Assembly: GCA_030765055.1 (NCBI GenBank)
Contig: CM060953.1
Span: 188,589,782-188,653,781, forward strand
Source of the DNA: Mantis religiosa
Lineage: Eukaryota; Arthropoda; Insecta; Mantodea; Mantidae
Length of the DNA stretch: 64,000 nucleotides
Direction: 5' to 3'
Shown piece by piece: positions 9,821-20,269 of the stretch. The position numbers and the translations under genes were made by a program. The notes beneath the pieces were generated by a model. That model worked only from the letters and a program-made list of their open reading frames with translations, was not told the DNA's origin and ran no database searches. The stretch's first letter is position 1; the number at the start of each line of letters is the position of its first letter.

Positions 9821-10950
9821 CCATGCAAACAAAAGTTATACTGCTGATATAAAACGTGACTTTGTACTGAAATCTTCTGAAATTCTTAAACTTTCTTCAC
9901 TTTACGAGGTATTTAATTTAAAATAACTTAATCAATCCTATCCCATTACTTCCATACAATCCGAAGGCACTGAAATTGAACGATATCCGTACACTTAATG
10001 CCTTTTCTGCCCCGTTTTGCCTTTTCCTCTGACTCGCTCGCTTTTACATTTCTCTCTTTACTATAGTCATTATTGGGGAGAGATAAGAGCTTTACTGCCA
10101 TCTGTATATACATTCACTAGGAAAAATCTACTTTAGCACACGATTAATAACCCCGATAGAAGTTTTTACTTCCTCCTCCGGTTATGGCACAAAAATAAAT
10201 TGAGGAAATTATTTCAGTAAATCACACAACGCGCAGTTCATGTCAAAACCCCTGCAGAACTCTCCAGGACTACGCTTGAGGTTAATTATAGGAGAGTACA
10301 AGAAATGTAGAAGAAAGATGGTGTTTTGTCTTTTTCATGAATGAGATACAACCGTGTTTTGTTCAAAGTAAGACTGAAGCATCTACAACAAAGGAAAACA
10401 AATTGAACATCAAGAAGTGAAGTGAAGAGAAAATCAGCCCAGAAGTAGCTTAAGAAAGAAAAAGGTCTAACTTGATCGTAATGATAATTACGACATTTTT
10501 TATATTCTTCTGTATTTCCTAGCAACGACACTCAGAAATGCATAAAGTTCAACTGCAGCTCTTCCTTGAGTGATGCTCTCCCTTGTGAAACCATACAGGC
10601 TTTATTTCGACGTATAGCCATACTACTGGGAAATGCCTGACCTCTACTGCGGTGTTTCCAACTACCCTGATTTAATATATACACACGCTTTAACTACAAC
10701 TGACCTACCGGTGACCTTTTTCCGGACATATTGCAGAAATTAACACGTATACAATTATCACTGGATTTATATTCATAGATTACTCGCATTTTAATATATC
10801 CAGAATCTGGAAATGATAGGCCAGCAGGAAGTGATCCCAGGGTTCCTCGTACAGTTGGGAGATGCTTCACGGATTGAGGCACTTCTAAACCGTTGTAACC
10901 CCTTTCTGCTTTCCTACACCTCCGTGTGCAGGCTAATCATTTGATGTAGA
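9821..10950. other. no feature seen
   Basis: AT-rich unique-looking sequence between a transposase fossil and the 85-bp array. No supported ORF or repeat. Confidence 0.5.
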
Positions 10951-10954
10951 ATCT

Positions 10955-13420
10955 GTGTTGGCTCATTGTAACGCTACACACTTCTTCCAGCGATGCTCCC
11001 ATCTCTGTAACCCGTCCAAATAGTTCTCGGCGTTTTTCACATTAGTCTCCTTGTAACCCTACACACTTCCCTTAGAGATGCTCCCATCTCTGTAACCCGT
11101 CCAAATAGTACTCGGCGTTTTCCAACAGTCTCCTTGTAACTCTACACACTTCTACCAGCGATGTTCTCATCTCTGTAACCCGTCCAAATAGCACTCGGCG
11201 TTTTATCAACATAGTCTCCTTGTAACTCTACACACTTCACCCAGCGATGCTCCCATCTCTGTAACCCATCCAAATAGTACTCGGCGTTTTTCAACATAGT
11301 CTCCTTGTAACTCTACACACTTCTCCCAGCGATGCTCCCATCTCTATAACCCGTCCAAATAGTACTCGGCGTTTTTCAACATAGTCTCCTTGTAACTCTA
11401 CACACTTCTACCAGCGATGCTCCCATCTCTGTAACCCGTCAAAATAGCACTCGGCGTGTTTCAACATAGTCTCCTTCTAACTCTACACACTTTTCTGAGC
11501 GATGCTCCCATCTCTATAACCCGTCCAAATAGTACTCGGCGTTTTTCAACATAGTCTCCTTCTAACTCTACACACTTCTACCAGCGATGCTCCCATCTCT
11601 GTAACCCGTCAAAATAGCACTCGGCGTTTTTCAACATAGTCTCCTTCTAACTCTACACACTTTTCTGAGCCATGCTCCCATCTCTATAACCCGTCCAAAT
11701 AGTACTCGGCGTTTTTCAACATAGTCTCCTTCTAACTCTACACACTTCTCTGAGCGATGCTCCCATCTGTATAACCCGTCCAAATAGTACTCGGCAATTT
11801 TCAACATAGTCTCCTTCTAACTCTACACACTTTTCCCAGCGATGCTCCCATCTCTGTAACCCGTCCAAATAGTACTCGGCGTTTTTCAACATAGTCTCCT
11901 TGTAACTCTACACACTTTTCTGAGCGATGCTCCCATCTCTGTAATCCGTCCAAATAGTACTCGGCGTTTTTCAACATAGTCTCCTTCTAACTCTACACAC
12001 TTCTCCCAGTGATGCTCCTATTTCTGTAACCCGTCCAAATAGTACTCGGCGTTTTTCAACATAGTCTGCTTGTAACTCTACACATTTCTCCCAGCGATGT
12101 TCCTATTTCTGTAACCCATCCAAATAGTACTCGGCGTTTTTCAACATAGTCTCCTTGTAACTCTACACACTTTTCTGAGCGATGCTCCCATCTCTGTAAT
12201 CCGTCCAAATAGTACTCGGCGTTTTTCAACATAGTCTCCTTGTAACTCCACACACTTCTCCCAGCGATGCTCCCATCTCTGTAATCCGTCCAAATAGTAC
12301 TCGCCGTTTTTCAACATAGTCTCCTTGTAACTCTACACACTTTTCTGAGCGATGCTCCCATCTCTATAACCCGTCCAAATAGTACTCGGCGTTTTTCAAC
12401 ATAGTCTGCTTGTAACTCTACACACTTCTCCCAACGATGCTCCCATCTCTGTAACCCGTCCAAATAGTACTCGGCGTTTTTCAACATAGTCTCCTTCTAA
12501 CTCTACACACTTTTCCCAGCGATGCTCCCATCTCTGTAATCCGTCCAAATAGTACTCGGCGTTTTTCAACATAGTCTCCTTGTAACTCTACACACTTTTC
12601 TGAGCGATGCTCCCATCTCTGTAACCCGTCCAAATAGTACACGGCGATTTTCAACATAGTCTCCTTGTAACTCTACACACTTCTCCCAGCGATGCTCCCA
12701 TCTCTGTAACACGTCCAAATAGTACTCGGCGTTTTTCAACATAGTCTTCTTGTAACTCTACAGACTTCTCCCAGCGATGCTCCCGTCTCTGTAACACGTC
12801 CAAATAGTACTCGGCGATTTTCAACATAGTCTTCTTGTAACTCTACAGACTTCTCCCAGCGATGCTCCCGTCTCTGTAACACGTCCAAATAGTACTCGGC
12901 GATTTTCAACATAGTCTCCTTGTAACTCTACATATTTCTCCCAGCGATGTTCCTATTTCTGTAACCCGTCCAAATAGTACTCGGTGATTTTCAACATAGT
13001 CTCCTTGTAACTCTATACACTTCTCCCAGCGATGCTCCCATCTCTGTAACCCGTCCAAATAGTACACGGCGATTTTCAACATAGTCTCCTTGTAACTCTA
13101 CACACTTCTCTCAGCGATGCTCCCATCTCTGTAACACGTCCAAATAGTACTCGGCGTTTTTCAACATAGTCTTCTTGTAACTCTACAGACTTCTCCCAGC
13201 GATGCTCCCGTCTCTGTAACACGTCCAAATAGTACTCGGCGATTTTCAACATAGTCTCCTTGTAACTCTACATATTTCTCCCAGCGATGTTCCTATTTCT
13301 GTAACCCGTCCAAATAGTACTCGGTGATTTTCAACATAGTCTCCTTGTAACTCTATACACTTCTCCCAGTGATGCTCCTATTTCTGTAACCCGTCCAAAT
13401 AGTACTCGGCGTTTTTCTCT
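10955..13420 (-). repeat. 85-bp tandem array derived from the 3' end of a mariner transposase
   Basis: About 29 head-to-tail units of 85 bp (landmark 'tagtctccttgtaactctac', spacing 85, for example 11297 to 11382). Read on the minus strand, one unit encodes AEYYLDGLQRWEHRWEKCVE followed by LQGDYVEK, the conserved C-terminal tail of mariner transposases. Because 85 is not divisible by 3, the frame shifts at every unit and no long ORF results. The array abuts, in the same strand and order, the rest of a mariner-A element (13421-14460). Mariner-A copy 2 at 61500-61605 contains this segment once. Units fall into subtypes ('acttctcccagc', 'acttttctgagc', 'acttctaccagc'). Confidence 0.95.
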
Positions 13421-13786
13421 GTTAAATAATTGTTCACGATGTTGATTGCCTCTTAATTTGACGAAAATCTCTGACCTACGAGCGCATTTTTTAGATAAGG
13501 GAGGAAAAAAAGACATTTGGGGCTAAATGTGGTGAGTCAAGCAGTTTAAACCGTAATTCGTAGATTTTCAGCATTGTTACAGCTGAAGTGTGAGACGGTG
13601 CCTTGTCTTGGTGCAACAGGATTTTCTTTTTCTGCAAATGTGGCTATTTTCCCGCAAATTCTGCCTTCAACTTGTCATCTAATGATGGTTCTGTAATGGC
13701 TTTTCCTGTTTGAAGATAATCGATTAAAATAACTCCATGACTATCCCAGAAAACAGTCGCGATGAATTTCCCAGCCGAAGAAAGTT

Positions 13787-13812
13787 TTTTTTTTTTTTTT
13801 TTTTTTTTTTTA
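13787..13812. repeat. poly(T) run inside the mariner fossil
   Basis: About 26 consecutive T on the plus strand, interrupting the mariner reading frame just after the KGNRH segment. It may be an A-tail relic of a retroposed insertion or slippage; no associated body is visible. Confidence 0.85.
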
Positions 13813-14095
13813 TGCCGGTTCCCCTTTACAGTCCGCTGTTTGGACTGCGATTTTGTTTCGGCCGTCTAATGGTGTATCAAAGTTTCATCTACTGTAGTTA
13901 ATCAGCGCCAAAACTCGGATTTATTGCGTCTAATTTGCGTCAACAGAGCGCTGGAAATGTTATTTCGAACACGTTTTTGGTCTAACGTAAGCAAACGCGG
14001 CACCCAACGCGCGGACAGTTTTCTCTTGCCTAAATTGTTATGTAATACGTGACAAACACGTTCTTTTGACATGTTCATAGCCTCTGCTATCTCTC

Positions 14096-14156
14096 CGACC
14101 AATATCACTTAACGTTGAAGGACGCAGATTACGAAAAATAAAAGTAAAAAATCTAG
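14096..14156 (+). mobile_element. SINE1 3'-tail scrap inside the mariner coding region
   Basis: 'cacttaacgttgaaggacg' is followed by an A-rich tail, identical in type to the SINE1 3' end. It interrupts the codons for VRE|EIAEAMN; the flanking sequence GAGAG/CTCTC is repeated on both sides as a short probable TSD. Mariner-A copy 2 (near 60880-60900) lacks it. Confidence 0.7.
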
Positions 14157-14460
14157 CTCTCTCACTTTAATGTGGTGGTCGTTTAGCACCACTTGGTGAA
14201 CATTGGCGATGTTTTCGTCGTTAGTTGCAGTTTATGGACGTCCCGAACGTTCATCATCTCCCAAGTTCTTACGGCTACGTGTAAATTCAGCTGCCCAAAA
14301 TTTCACTGTGGTAAATGATGGTGCATAGTCTCCCTACATAGAATCCAGCTCATCTTTGATTAGTGTAGGCGTATTGCCGTTAAAAAACAAATTTAATGAC
14401 AGATTAACTCTCGTTTTGTTCATTTGTATAAAAAATCACATCAAAGGACTGTTACATAAC

Positions 14461-15158
14461 TAGTGAAGATCCAAAACAGCTGAAACTTTGGTGAGTAACT
14501 GTCAACAGATGAACAACGAAGTTCACTAGCTTTTATTTAAGGGTGCTTCGAGTTTTACCTCATGTTGAGGTTGGAAAATTCAGACCACGTTCCTAACTTT
14601 GTAGGCTCATACCTGTAAATGAACAAAGCTGCAGTAGCATACCTATAGCAAACAATAATTTGGAAATGGTTAATGTTACACACATGTTAGGTGGAGGACT
14701 TGGAAGGTCGAATAGGCAATTGCCTGTTTGTTTAATACTTAAGAAGCATGCATTTGCGATATTTGCTCAAAACACGTACACATTTATAAAATAGCATTAT
14801 TAGATTTAGAAGACCTAGAAAGAGTCGTTTTTGGTGACATATCGCAATAATTCATCCCAGTTCTCATTATCTGGTAAGAAAGTAAGGTTGTTGGCTATCC
14901 AGAACCACCTGTGCACTCAAATTACGGAGGTTTCTTCTTAGTGAATGAAGGTAATTGGAGTGTAAGTGCACTTTTAAGCTCATTTACCTTATTCAGTAAA
15001 GACCATTAACTTTCTTAAGTGTTATGTGTGCTAAAAGCATTCGGACATCTTTTCCCAAACATATTTTTTGAGTCAACCTTTTTAGGAAAGCACGCGTTCC
15101 GACAGCGATCCACTGTGGCGAAGTGAACCTGAGAGTCCCCTAGAATGTGGTTTATAAA
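14461..15158. other. no confident feature; includes probable mariner-A 5' end
   Basis: 14480-14575 still resembles the 5' flank of mariner-A copy 2 ('aaaagctagtgaacttcgttgttcatctgtt' read on the minus strand against 60525-60555). The rest is AT-rich with no supported feature. Confidence 0.45.
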
Positions 15159-15722
15159 TACGAGGGCTGTTCAATAAAGAATGATCAGAATACTTTTTTT
15201 GACAACGCGCCTTTACTAATCGTCATAATTTTGATGGTTCTTCTCAAAATAGTCTCCCTTGAATGCGATGCACTTGTCCCAGCGTTTCTGCCAGTCTTCA
15301 AAGACATGTTGGAAACAGTTTTTTAGATATCCTTCAAAATCGCCTCCGCAGCCTTCACCACTGCTTCTGATGATGGATAATGCCTCCCAGGAAGGCGTTT
15401 CTTCAAGTTAGAGAATATAAAAACGTCACATGCAGCTAAATCCGGACTATAGGGAGGATGAGGAATGCACTTCACTTTGATTTTTACAAGATATACAGCA
15501 ACAACATTGGCAATATGCGGCCGCGCATTATCGTGCTGCAGCATCCAGCCTGCTTCACGAAAATGTGGTCTTTTGCACCTGATATAGACTTGCAATGTTT
15601 TCAGGACATCCCTGTAGTATTGTCCAGTTACTGATGTGTGTGCAGGTACAACATGCTCATAAACCGTTCCATGAATATCAAAGAATGAGATGACCATAAC
15701 TTTCCCAGCACAAGCCACCACT
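15159..15722 (-). pseudogene. mariner transposase fossil, family B copy 1 (5'-truncated)
   Basis: The terminal sequence 'acgagggctgttcaataaag' at 15160 marks the 3' end. The minus-strand frame gives AGKVMVISFFDIHGTVYEHV, then LKTLQVYIRCKRPHFREAG, QHDNARPHIANVV (second Asp), and HPPYSPDLAACD (third Asp intact), ending WDKCIAFKGDYFEK. The frame stops early after EAILKDI. Homology ends abruptly near 15722, where an unrelated sequence is joined in frame, giving the chimeric 183-aa ORF 15323-15874. The first catalytic region is missing, so it is inactive. Confidence 0.88.
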
Positions 15723-16140
15723 GATCGGGAAAGGGACCTCATCTGTAGAAGAGATGGAACAGGTGGATACATAACAGACCTCCAGGACGGCTTCCAAAAA
15801 CGACCAGAAAAATTGGATGGTAAAGGTGTTAGCCACACACACAGAAAGAAGGGTAAATTGATTCGGCCACCCACGAAGTCGTCATAAGATGGTGTGCTTT
15901 CTGGATATTTTAGCGGACAGATATTTTTAAATTACATTTAGGGATAGCATATTACATTTAGCGGACAATATATTTTATAACTTCTAACATTCTATTTTAC
16001 ATTGCTTTTAGTTTCTGACCAAGAGCTTGTGATTTTGTTCATGATGGGCACATTTTAGAACTCAAAATACGTGTTGTGTTAAAATCCAGTGCAAAACGGG
16101 CGCTGATGTCCGCGCAGTTGTGCGCCCTTAAGCTCAACAT
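15723..16140. other. unassigned sequence joined to mariner B1
   Basis: 15723-15890 is an open stretch on both strands with no family I recognise; it forms the first ~50 residues of the chimeric minus-strand ORF. The remainder to 16140 is AT-rich without features. Confidence 0.35.
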
Positions 16141-16149
16141 TCTATTCTA

Positions 16150-16500
16150 ATTCAAAGCATCCCAAGATAAGAGTGGGCATCTTCGGCATCACGACAATGC
16201 AACTGCGCACACGGCTGCCAGCACCATGGACTTCCTGGAGGAGAAAGTGCAAGGCTTACCTCTCCCAACCTATTCAACAGACTTGGCCCCATGTGACCTC
16301 TTCCTGTTCCCAAAAACCAAGGAAAAACTACGTGAGCAGATTTTTTCATCTAATTAAGAAGCTATTGCAGCGTTCAATGGTGCTCCAAGTGACATTACTA
16401 AAGAGGCTTGGAATGAGATATTTTCTAAGTGGTTTCAAACGATGCAAAAGTATCAGTTCTCATGGAAAGTATTTTGAAAAGTTGTAATAGTTTGTGAATT
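16150..16500 (+). pseudogene. mariner-like transposase C-terminal fragment, separate family
   Basis: Frame-corrected reading gives LRHHDNATAHTAASTMDFL (catalytic-type Asp in HHDNATAH), TDLAPCDLFLFPKTKEKL (third Asp in APCD), then AIAAFNGAPSDITKEAWNEI and WFQTMQKY. The open frame drawn through it (16173-16487) is off-frame. The N-terminal two thirds are missing and a stop follows the FSSN motif. It differs from families A, B and C in this window. Confidence 0.78.
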
Positions 16501-16774
16501 AAATGTATTTCTGAATCTCTGCTAAAACTTTCGGCATAACCCACGTATTTGGCTATTGATTACGAAAACACAAGCTCTGTAGCAGATATGACATTCCTTT
16601 GAATAAGGCGGAAACTTAAAAATAAGAAAATGGCGTGTAACTTTATGCCACCACAAATCATTGCATTTTATTCACAGTCAAGCACATAGTGTATTACTTT
16701 GTATTTTAAATTAAGTAGTTATGTTCATTTTAAGTGAATTTAGCATTTAAAGACATCGATAATAAACTGCTATA

Positions 16775-17325
16775 GACAAAAAGTACCAGAAACCACTAAA
16801 GGGAGCCAGGAAACCGGCTATACCGAAATTACAGCAAATCTGCATTAGAAAACGCTCTAAAAGAAATTAGACAAAGAAAACTGTCAATAGGCTCTGTCGA
16901 AAAATATAATATTCATAACAACATACTGATGTCAAAATTATAGAATAAGACATCTGCACCAGCAGGTGAACCAAAGGTGTTTTCTGGACCATCAAGATCA
17001 GTCTACAGCAAAAACAAGGAAAAGCAAAGACAATTTCAGATCTTAACAGCAGCAGTGATGTCACCATACATTATCAGGCGAGTTCCAACAATACATTTTC
17101 CTTTGGTGACAGTGAGGATCCTTCATCTCCGGTAAACCAGATAGCAGCTTCAGCACTAAATCCCAGAAACTTGTTGGTTGATTTCGTCACTGTGCAATAT
17201 GAGGGAAAGTTCTTCCCAGGAAGGATTATAGCAATGGATGAACAGGATGCGAGAGTTGCTGTCATGGAAAGAGGTGGACGTCTGTGGAAGTGTCGTTTAG
17301 AAAGATCAACTAGATTATGAATATT
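16775..17325 (+). pseudogene. pipsqueak-type HTH protein fossil of transposon origin
   Basis: From about 16810 the plus strand reads RNYSKSALENALKEIRQRKL followed by SIGSVEKYNIHNNIL. This is the pattern of the HTH_psq DNA-binding domain found in pogo-like transposases and insect pipsqueak proteins (family knowledge). A stop follows (MSKL*). Further on, 17140-17320 reads LLVDFVTVQYEGKFFPGRI and then VAVMERGGRLWKC, a small V.YEGK.FPG.I module often found near the C-terminus of transposon-encoded ORFs. The catalytic DDE core between them is absent. Both modules share one strand and are about 300 bp apart, so I treat them as one internally deleted relic. Confidence 0.55.
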
Positions 17326-17563
17326 TTGTATGTATTTCTCATCTTTCTTCTACCTACAATTTCATCGATACATTGACATTTGTAACATTTCTTTCACACA
17401 ATAACAAAATGACTTATTTACATTTAACACACCCTTCCTACCTGCTTGCCCCATGTCTCGGTCTCAATACACATAGCCCCTGGTTTTCCGTGTACTGATG
17501 ACCCATGCTTTCCCTTGTATCCGTCGTTCTAGTTTCTCAGCTAATTGTTAGTTATTATTCTTC

Positions 17564-17805
17564 CTTTTTGTAATTTTACGTCCTCCAACGTTAAGTCATA
17601 TCGGATGCGGAATGAAATGGGTAAAATGATGCTCAAATGTATCCAAGGTCCACGGAGCTTAGTGCTACTCGACATTCGTCTGTAAAGATAAGGGAAAACC
17701 CCGGAAAAACCTTATCCAGGTAACTCATCCTGATCGAGATTCGAACTCGGGACCTCTTGAACGTGAGGCACACATGCTACCATCTAAGCCAACGAGGCGG
17801 CTTAC
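17564..17805 (-). mobile_element. SINE1 with 9-bp target-site duplication
   Basis: Minus-strand tRNA-like head at the 17800 end (GAGTTCGAATCTCGATC), body, and tail at the 17564 end. TTATTCTTC at 17555-17563 is repeated at 17806-17814. Nearly full length. Confidence 0.9.
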
Positions 17806-17899
17806 TTATTCTTCGTCAATCTTAATCACTTCTCTCTAACTTTAACCAGATATTCACCTACACTTCTAATAGTCTTTTCTCTTTTTACCAATAACATTT

Positions 17900-18660
17900 T
17901 TTATTATTAATACCTCCCCCATCCCTAAAACTGTCCCACTTTTTTGCCAAATTTGTTCTTCCCATATATTTGTTTGCAGTAAAGTATACTATGCCAATCT
18001 GTATCCTCTTCTCCACACATTGGGCATTTCCCTGTATCCTTTTCATATCTAATACCTTTCAAATTTCCAACTCCTGTCATTGCCCAGGCAAATCCTTCTC
18101 GCTCTGACTTATTACACACCTCTATGTACTTCTCCCTCCCCCACACTGTCTTTATTTCCCTATATATCCTCAATGATATTTTCTCCCTTACACTGGTAAA
18201 TATAACTTGGCTATCTGAATCTTCCAGCCTTAACTCTACCTCTTTCCAGAAGCCCCTATAATAATACTCCTCGTTTTTCCAAATATGTCCCATACCTATC
18301 TGTTCCATCAGTTCCCTTACTTTTTGCACCCAAGACTGTCCCCATTTGCTTCTCATCTGCAAAACAAAACATTCCTTAATAATATTTTTTCCTCAAAATT
18401 GGCAACTCTGTATAGATATTGCAATACCCTTGAGACAATGTTAACCCTTGTTGAAAGTCTTCCCAATTGTAATTGTGCTACCCAATTGGGTGAAGCTACC
18501 GGTAAACCCAAAATATATTTACAGAAAGCTCTGTTAATAACGTCCACCTCTTCCCATGCTTCATCCACTCCACATATCTCTGCCCCATGCAACATCTTAT
18601 TTTATACTTTGGCAGTATAGATCCTTTCCAGCCATTGGACATTAATCAAGGGTATTTTCA
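17900..18660 (-). pseudogene. LINE C-terminal remnant, second copy
   Basis: Minus-strand reading: MLHGAEICGVDEAWEEVDVI, then FCKYILGLPVASPNWVAQLQ and LGRLSTRVN (18595-18353), then in a second frame (18362-17925) GFAWAMTGVGNLKGIRY and KCPMCGEEDTDWHSILYC. This is the same architecture as 5640-6620: an AE-x-WG block, a LGLP block and a C-x2-C-x(8)-H-x(4)-C zinc motif, complete here. Two overlapping frames mean at least one frameshift. Only the part after the reverse transcriptase is present. Confidence 0.8.
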
Positions 18661-20269
18661 TTAAACATGCAGATTATGAATACAGAGATGCTGTCAAGAC
18701 ATTGAGCCACCTGTCAGTGTCCAAGCATGAATTGTATGATATTGAAGTGCAAAAAATTTGGGGGAAACTGTAACATTGTTGAAATTCAAATGAAGTGCAG
18801 TTCTAAATTTTTGCAGCAATAAAGAGCAATAATTTGACGTGAAATGCTATACTCTATTATTATTTTTACAAATACTCCCATTTAAATAAGTGACATTGAT
18901 CCAGACAAGCTTCTGACTTAGAATAGTTCTGAATTGATAGATGGCGTTGGACCATGTTTTAATAGCTTTTTGGGGTATCAGCTAACATCAAGAAATAACT
19001 TGATTCCAGTACAAGGTTGATGTTTCTGCTGCTATTTTATAAATAGTAAGCGTTTTTAATAACTTTAAATTCGTAGAAATGGTTTCTAAAGAATGCAAAA
19101 AAGTGGCAAAAAGTCACCCCAGATGATGGTATTCTTATTTAACTCTTCCAGAAATGATTTATTTTCTAACTCTCTAAGTTTAAGATAGAACTTCACAAAA
19201 ATAGTTGTTACATATTCCGATAGGGGAAGCAGGACAGTGATATAATAGTCATTGTTTAAAAATTGGTGACTTTAAGATACCTTTCGAATTCCACACTACT
19301 CCAGTGACATTACAAAAACAAATATAATTATATTTATTTTAATGTTGTAGAGTTTATGGAAAACCGAATTAAAAGAAAAGAAAATAGGAGAAAAATATGA
19401 CAATGAGTTGAGATCCCTTATTTTAACGAGATATACCTTAAATATGTTAAGACTTCGGTAAATCTCGTGGTTTTCCAGTTCCATAAAATATCTCAAAAGT
19501 TATCCCCAAAGCAGGGTACACATATTACTCATAAAAATACTCAAGATATACGTTTTTCATTAAGAAACTTATACTTTGAAGAAATATAGATATTTTCCAG
19601 AAAAGAATGAGTAAAGAATCGTGATGGATTTAAAAGTAGTATTGTATACTTGTTACGACACGAACAAGTGCAGTTGGTTGAGTGATGTAACAAAAGATAC
19701 GGGAGAAAAGGGGTTTTCTTAGTAAAAATCCTGAATGATTGCACTTGACTTTGAAGGTATTCTTCGGACCCTTAATGACATGACCGAGAGTAATAATCAC
19801 AATGGACAAAATAGTTACAAAGGGAATCTTTATGTGAAAAGAGGGCTTCCAGAAGTGCAAGTTACACACCCTCGCGCAGACGTGAGTACACTCAGTCCTC
19901 GGCGTGAAGTCGATTAGGGCAGTCTTCTTCTTTTGTCTTGGTCGACGGCAGACCAAAATCGATGAGAGAAGACATTTTTCGGTTCATATATAGGTGAAGA
20001 ACGAATTAAGTTTTATCGAGTACTAAGCATTTCACATATGGTAACTCTAAACAGTGATATATTGGTAAACCTTGGTCGGCAACTTCGAGTTTAATGTGAT
20101 GATAAAACGAAGCAGTCAATATATCAGTTTGAAACGGGCATTCCAGTGTCATTAAAACCATCCTTCTCATACATATCCACGCATAACCTGAGAGAAATCT
20201 CATTGCTTTACCCTGAGCTAAACACTATTTGGTTCAAACTGTCCCGCAAACGTGAAATTGTGTGCCAGC
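18661..20269. other. no feature seen
   Basis: AT-rich unique sequence; frames are short and unsupported. No repeat shared with other parts of the window. Confidence 0.5.

Larger units (their letters stand above)
13421..14460 (-). pseudogene. mariner transposase fossil, family A copy 1
   Basis: Minus-strand reading from about 14420 gives FFNGNTPTLIKDELDSM, FTTVKFWAAEFTR, DDERSGRPS, then EIAEAMNMSKERVCHVLHNN, KRKLSARWVPRLLTLDQK, VDET (first Asp), GKFIATVFWDSHGVILIDYL, and HQDKAPSHTS (second Asp). The region expected to hold the third Asp reads LAPN, so that residue is lost. Frames are broken by stops, a T-run insertion (about 13787-13812) and a SINE1 scrap at 14096-14156. Downstream, its C-terminal codons continue directly into the 85-bp array. 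The element is inactive; the family is DD34D mariner by motif order. Confidence 0.88.

Noticed and set aside
12056..12253. 65-codon minus-strand ORF in the 85-bp array
   Set aside because: Translation of the mariner-derived repeat in shifting frames, not a gene.
15323..15874. 183-aa ORF as an intact protein
   Set aside because: Only the C-terminal ~125 residues are mariner; the N-terminal part is unrelated sequence joined by truncation, and the first catalytic region is missing.
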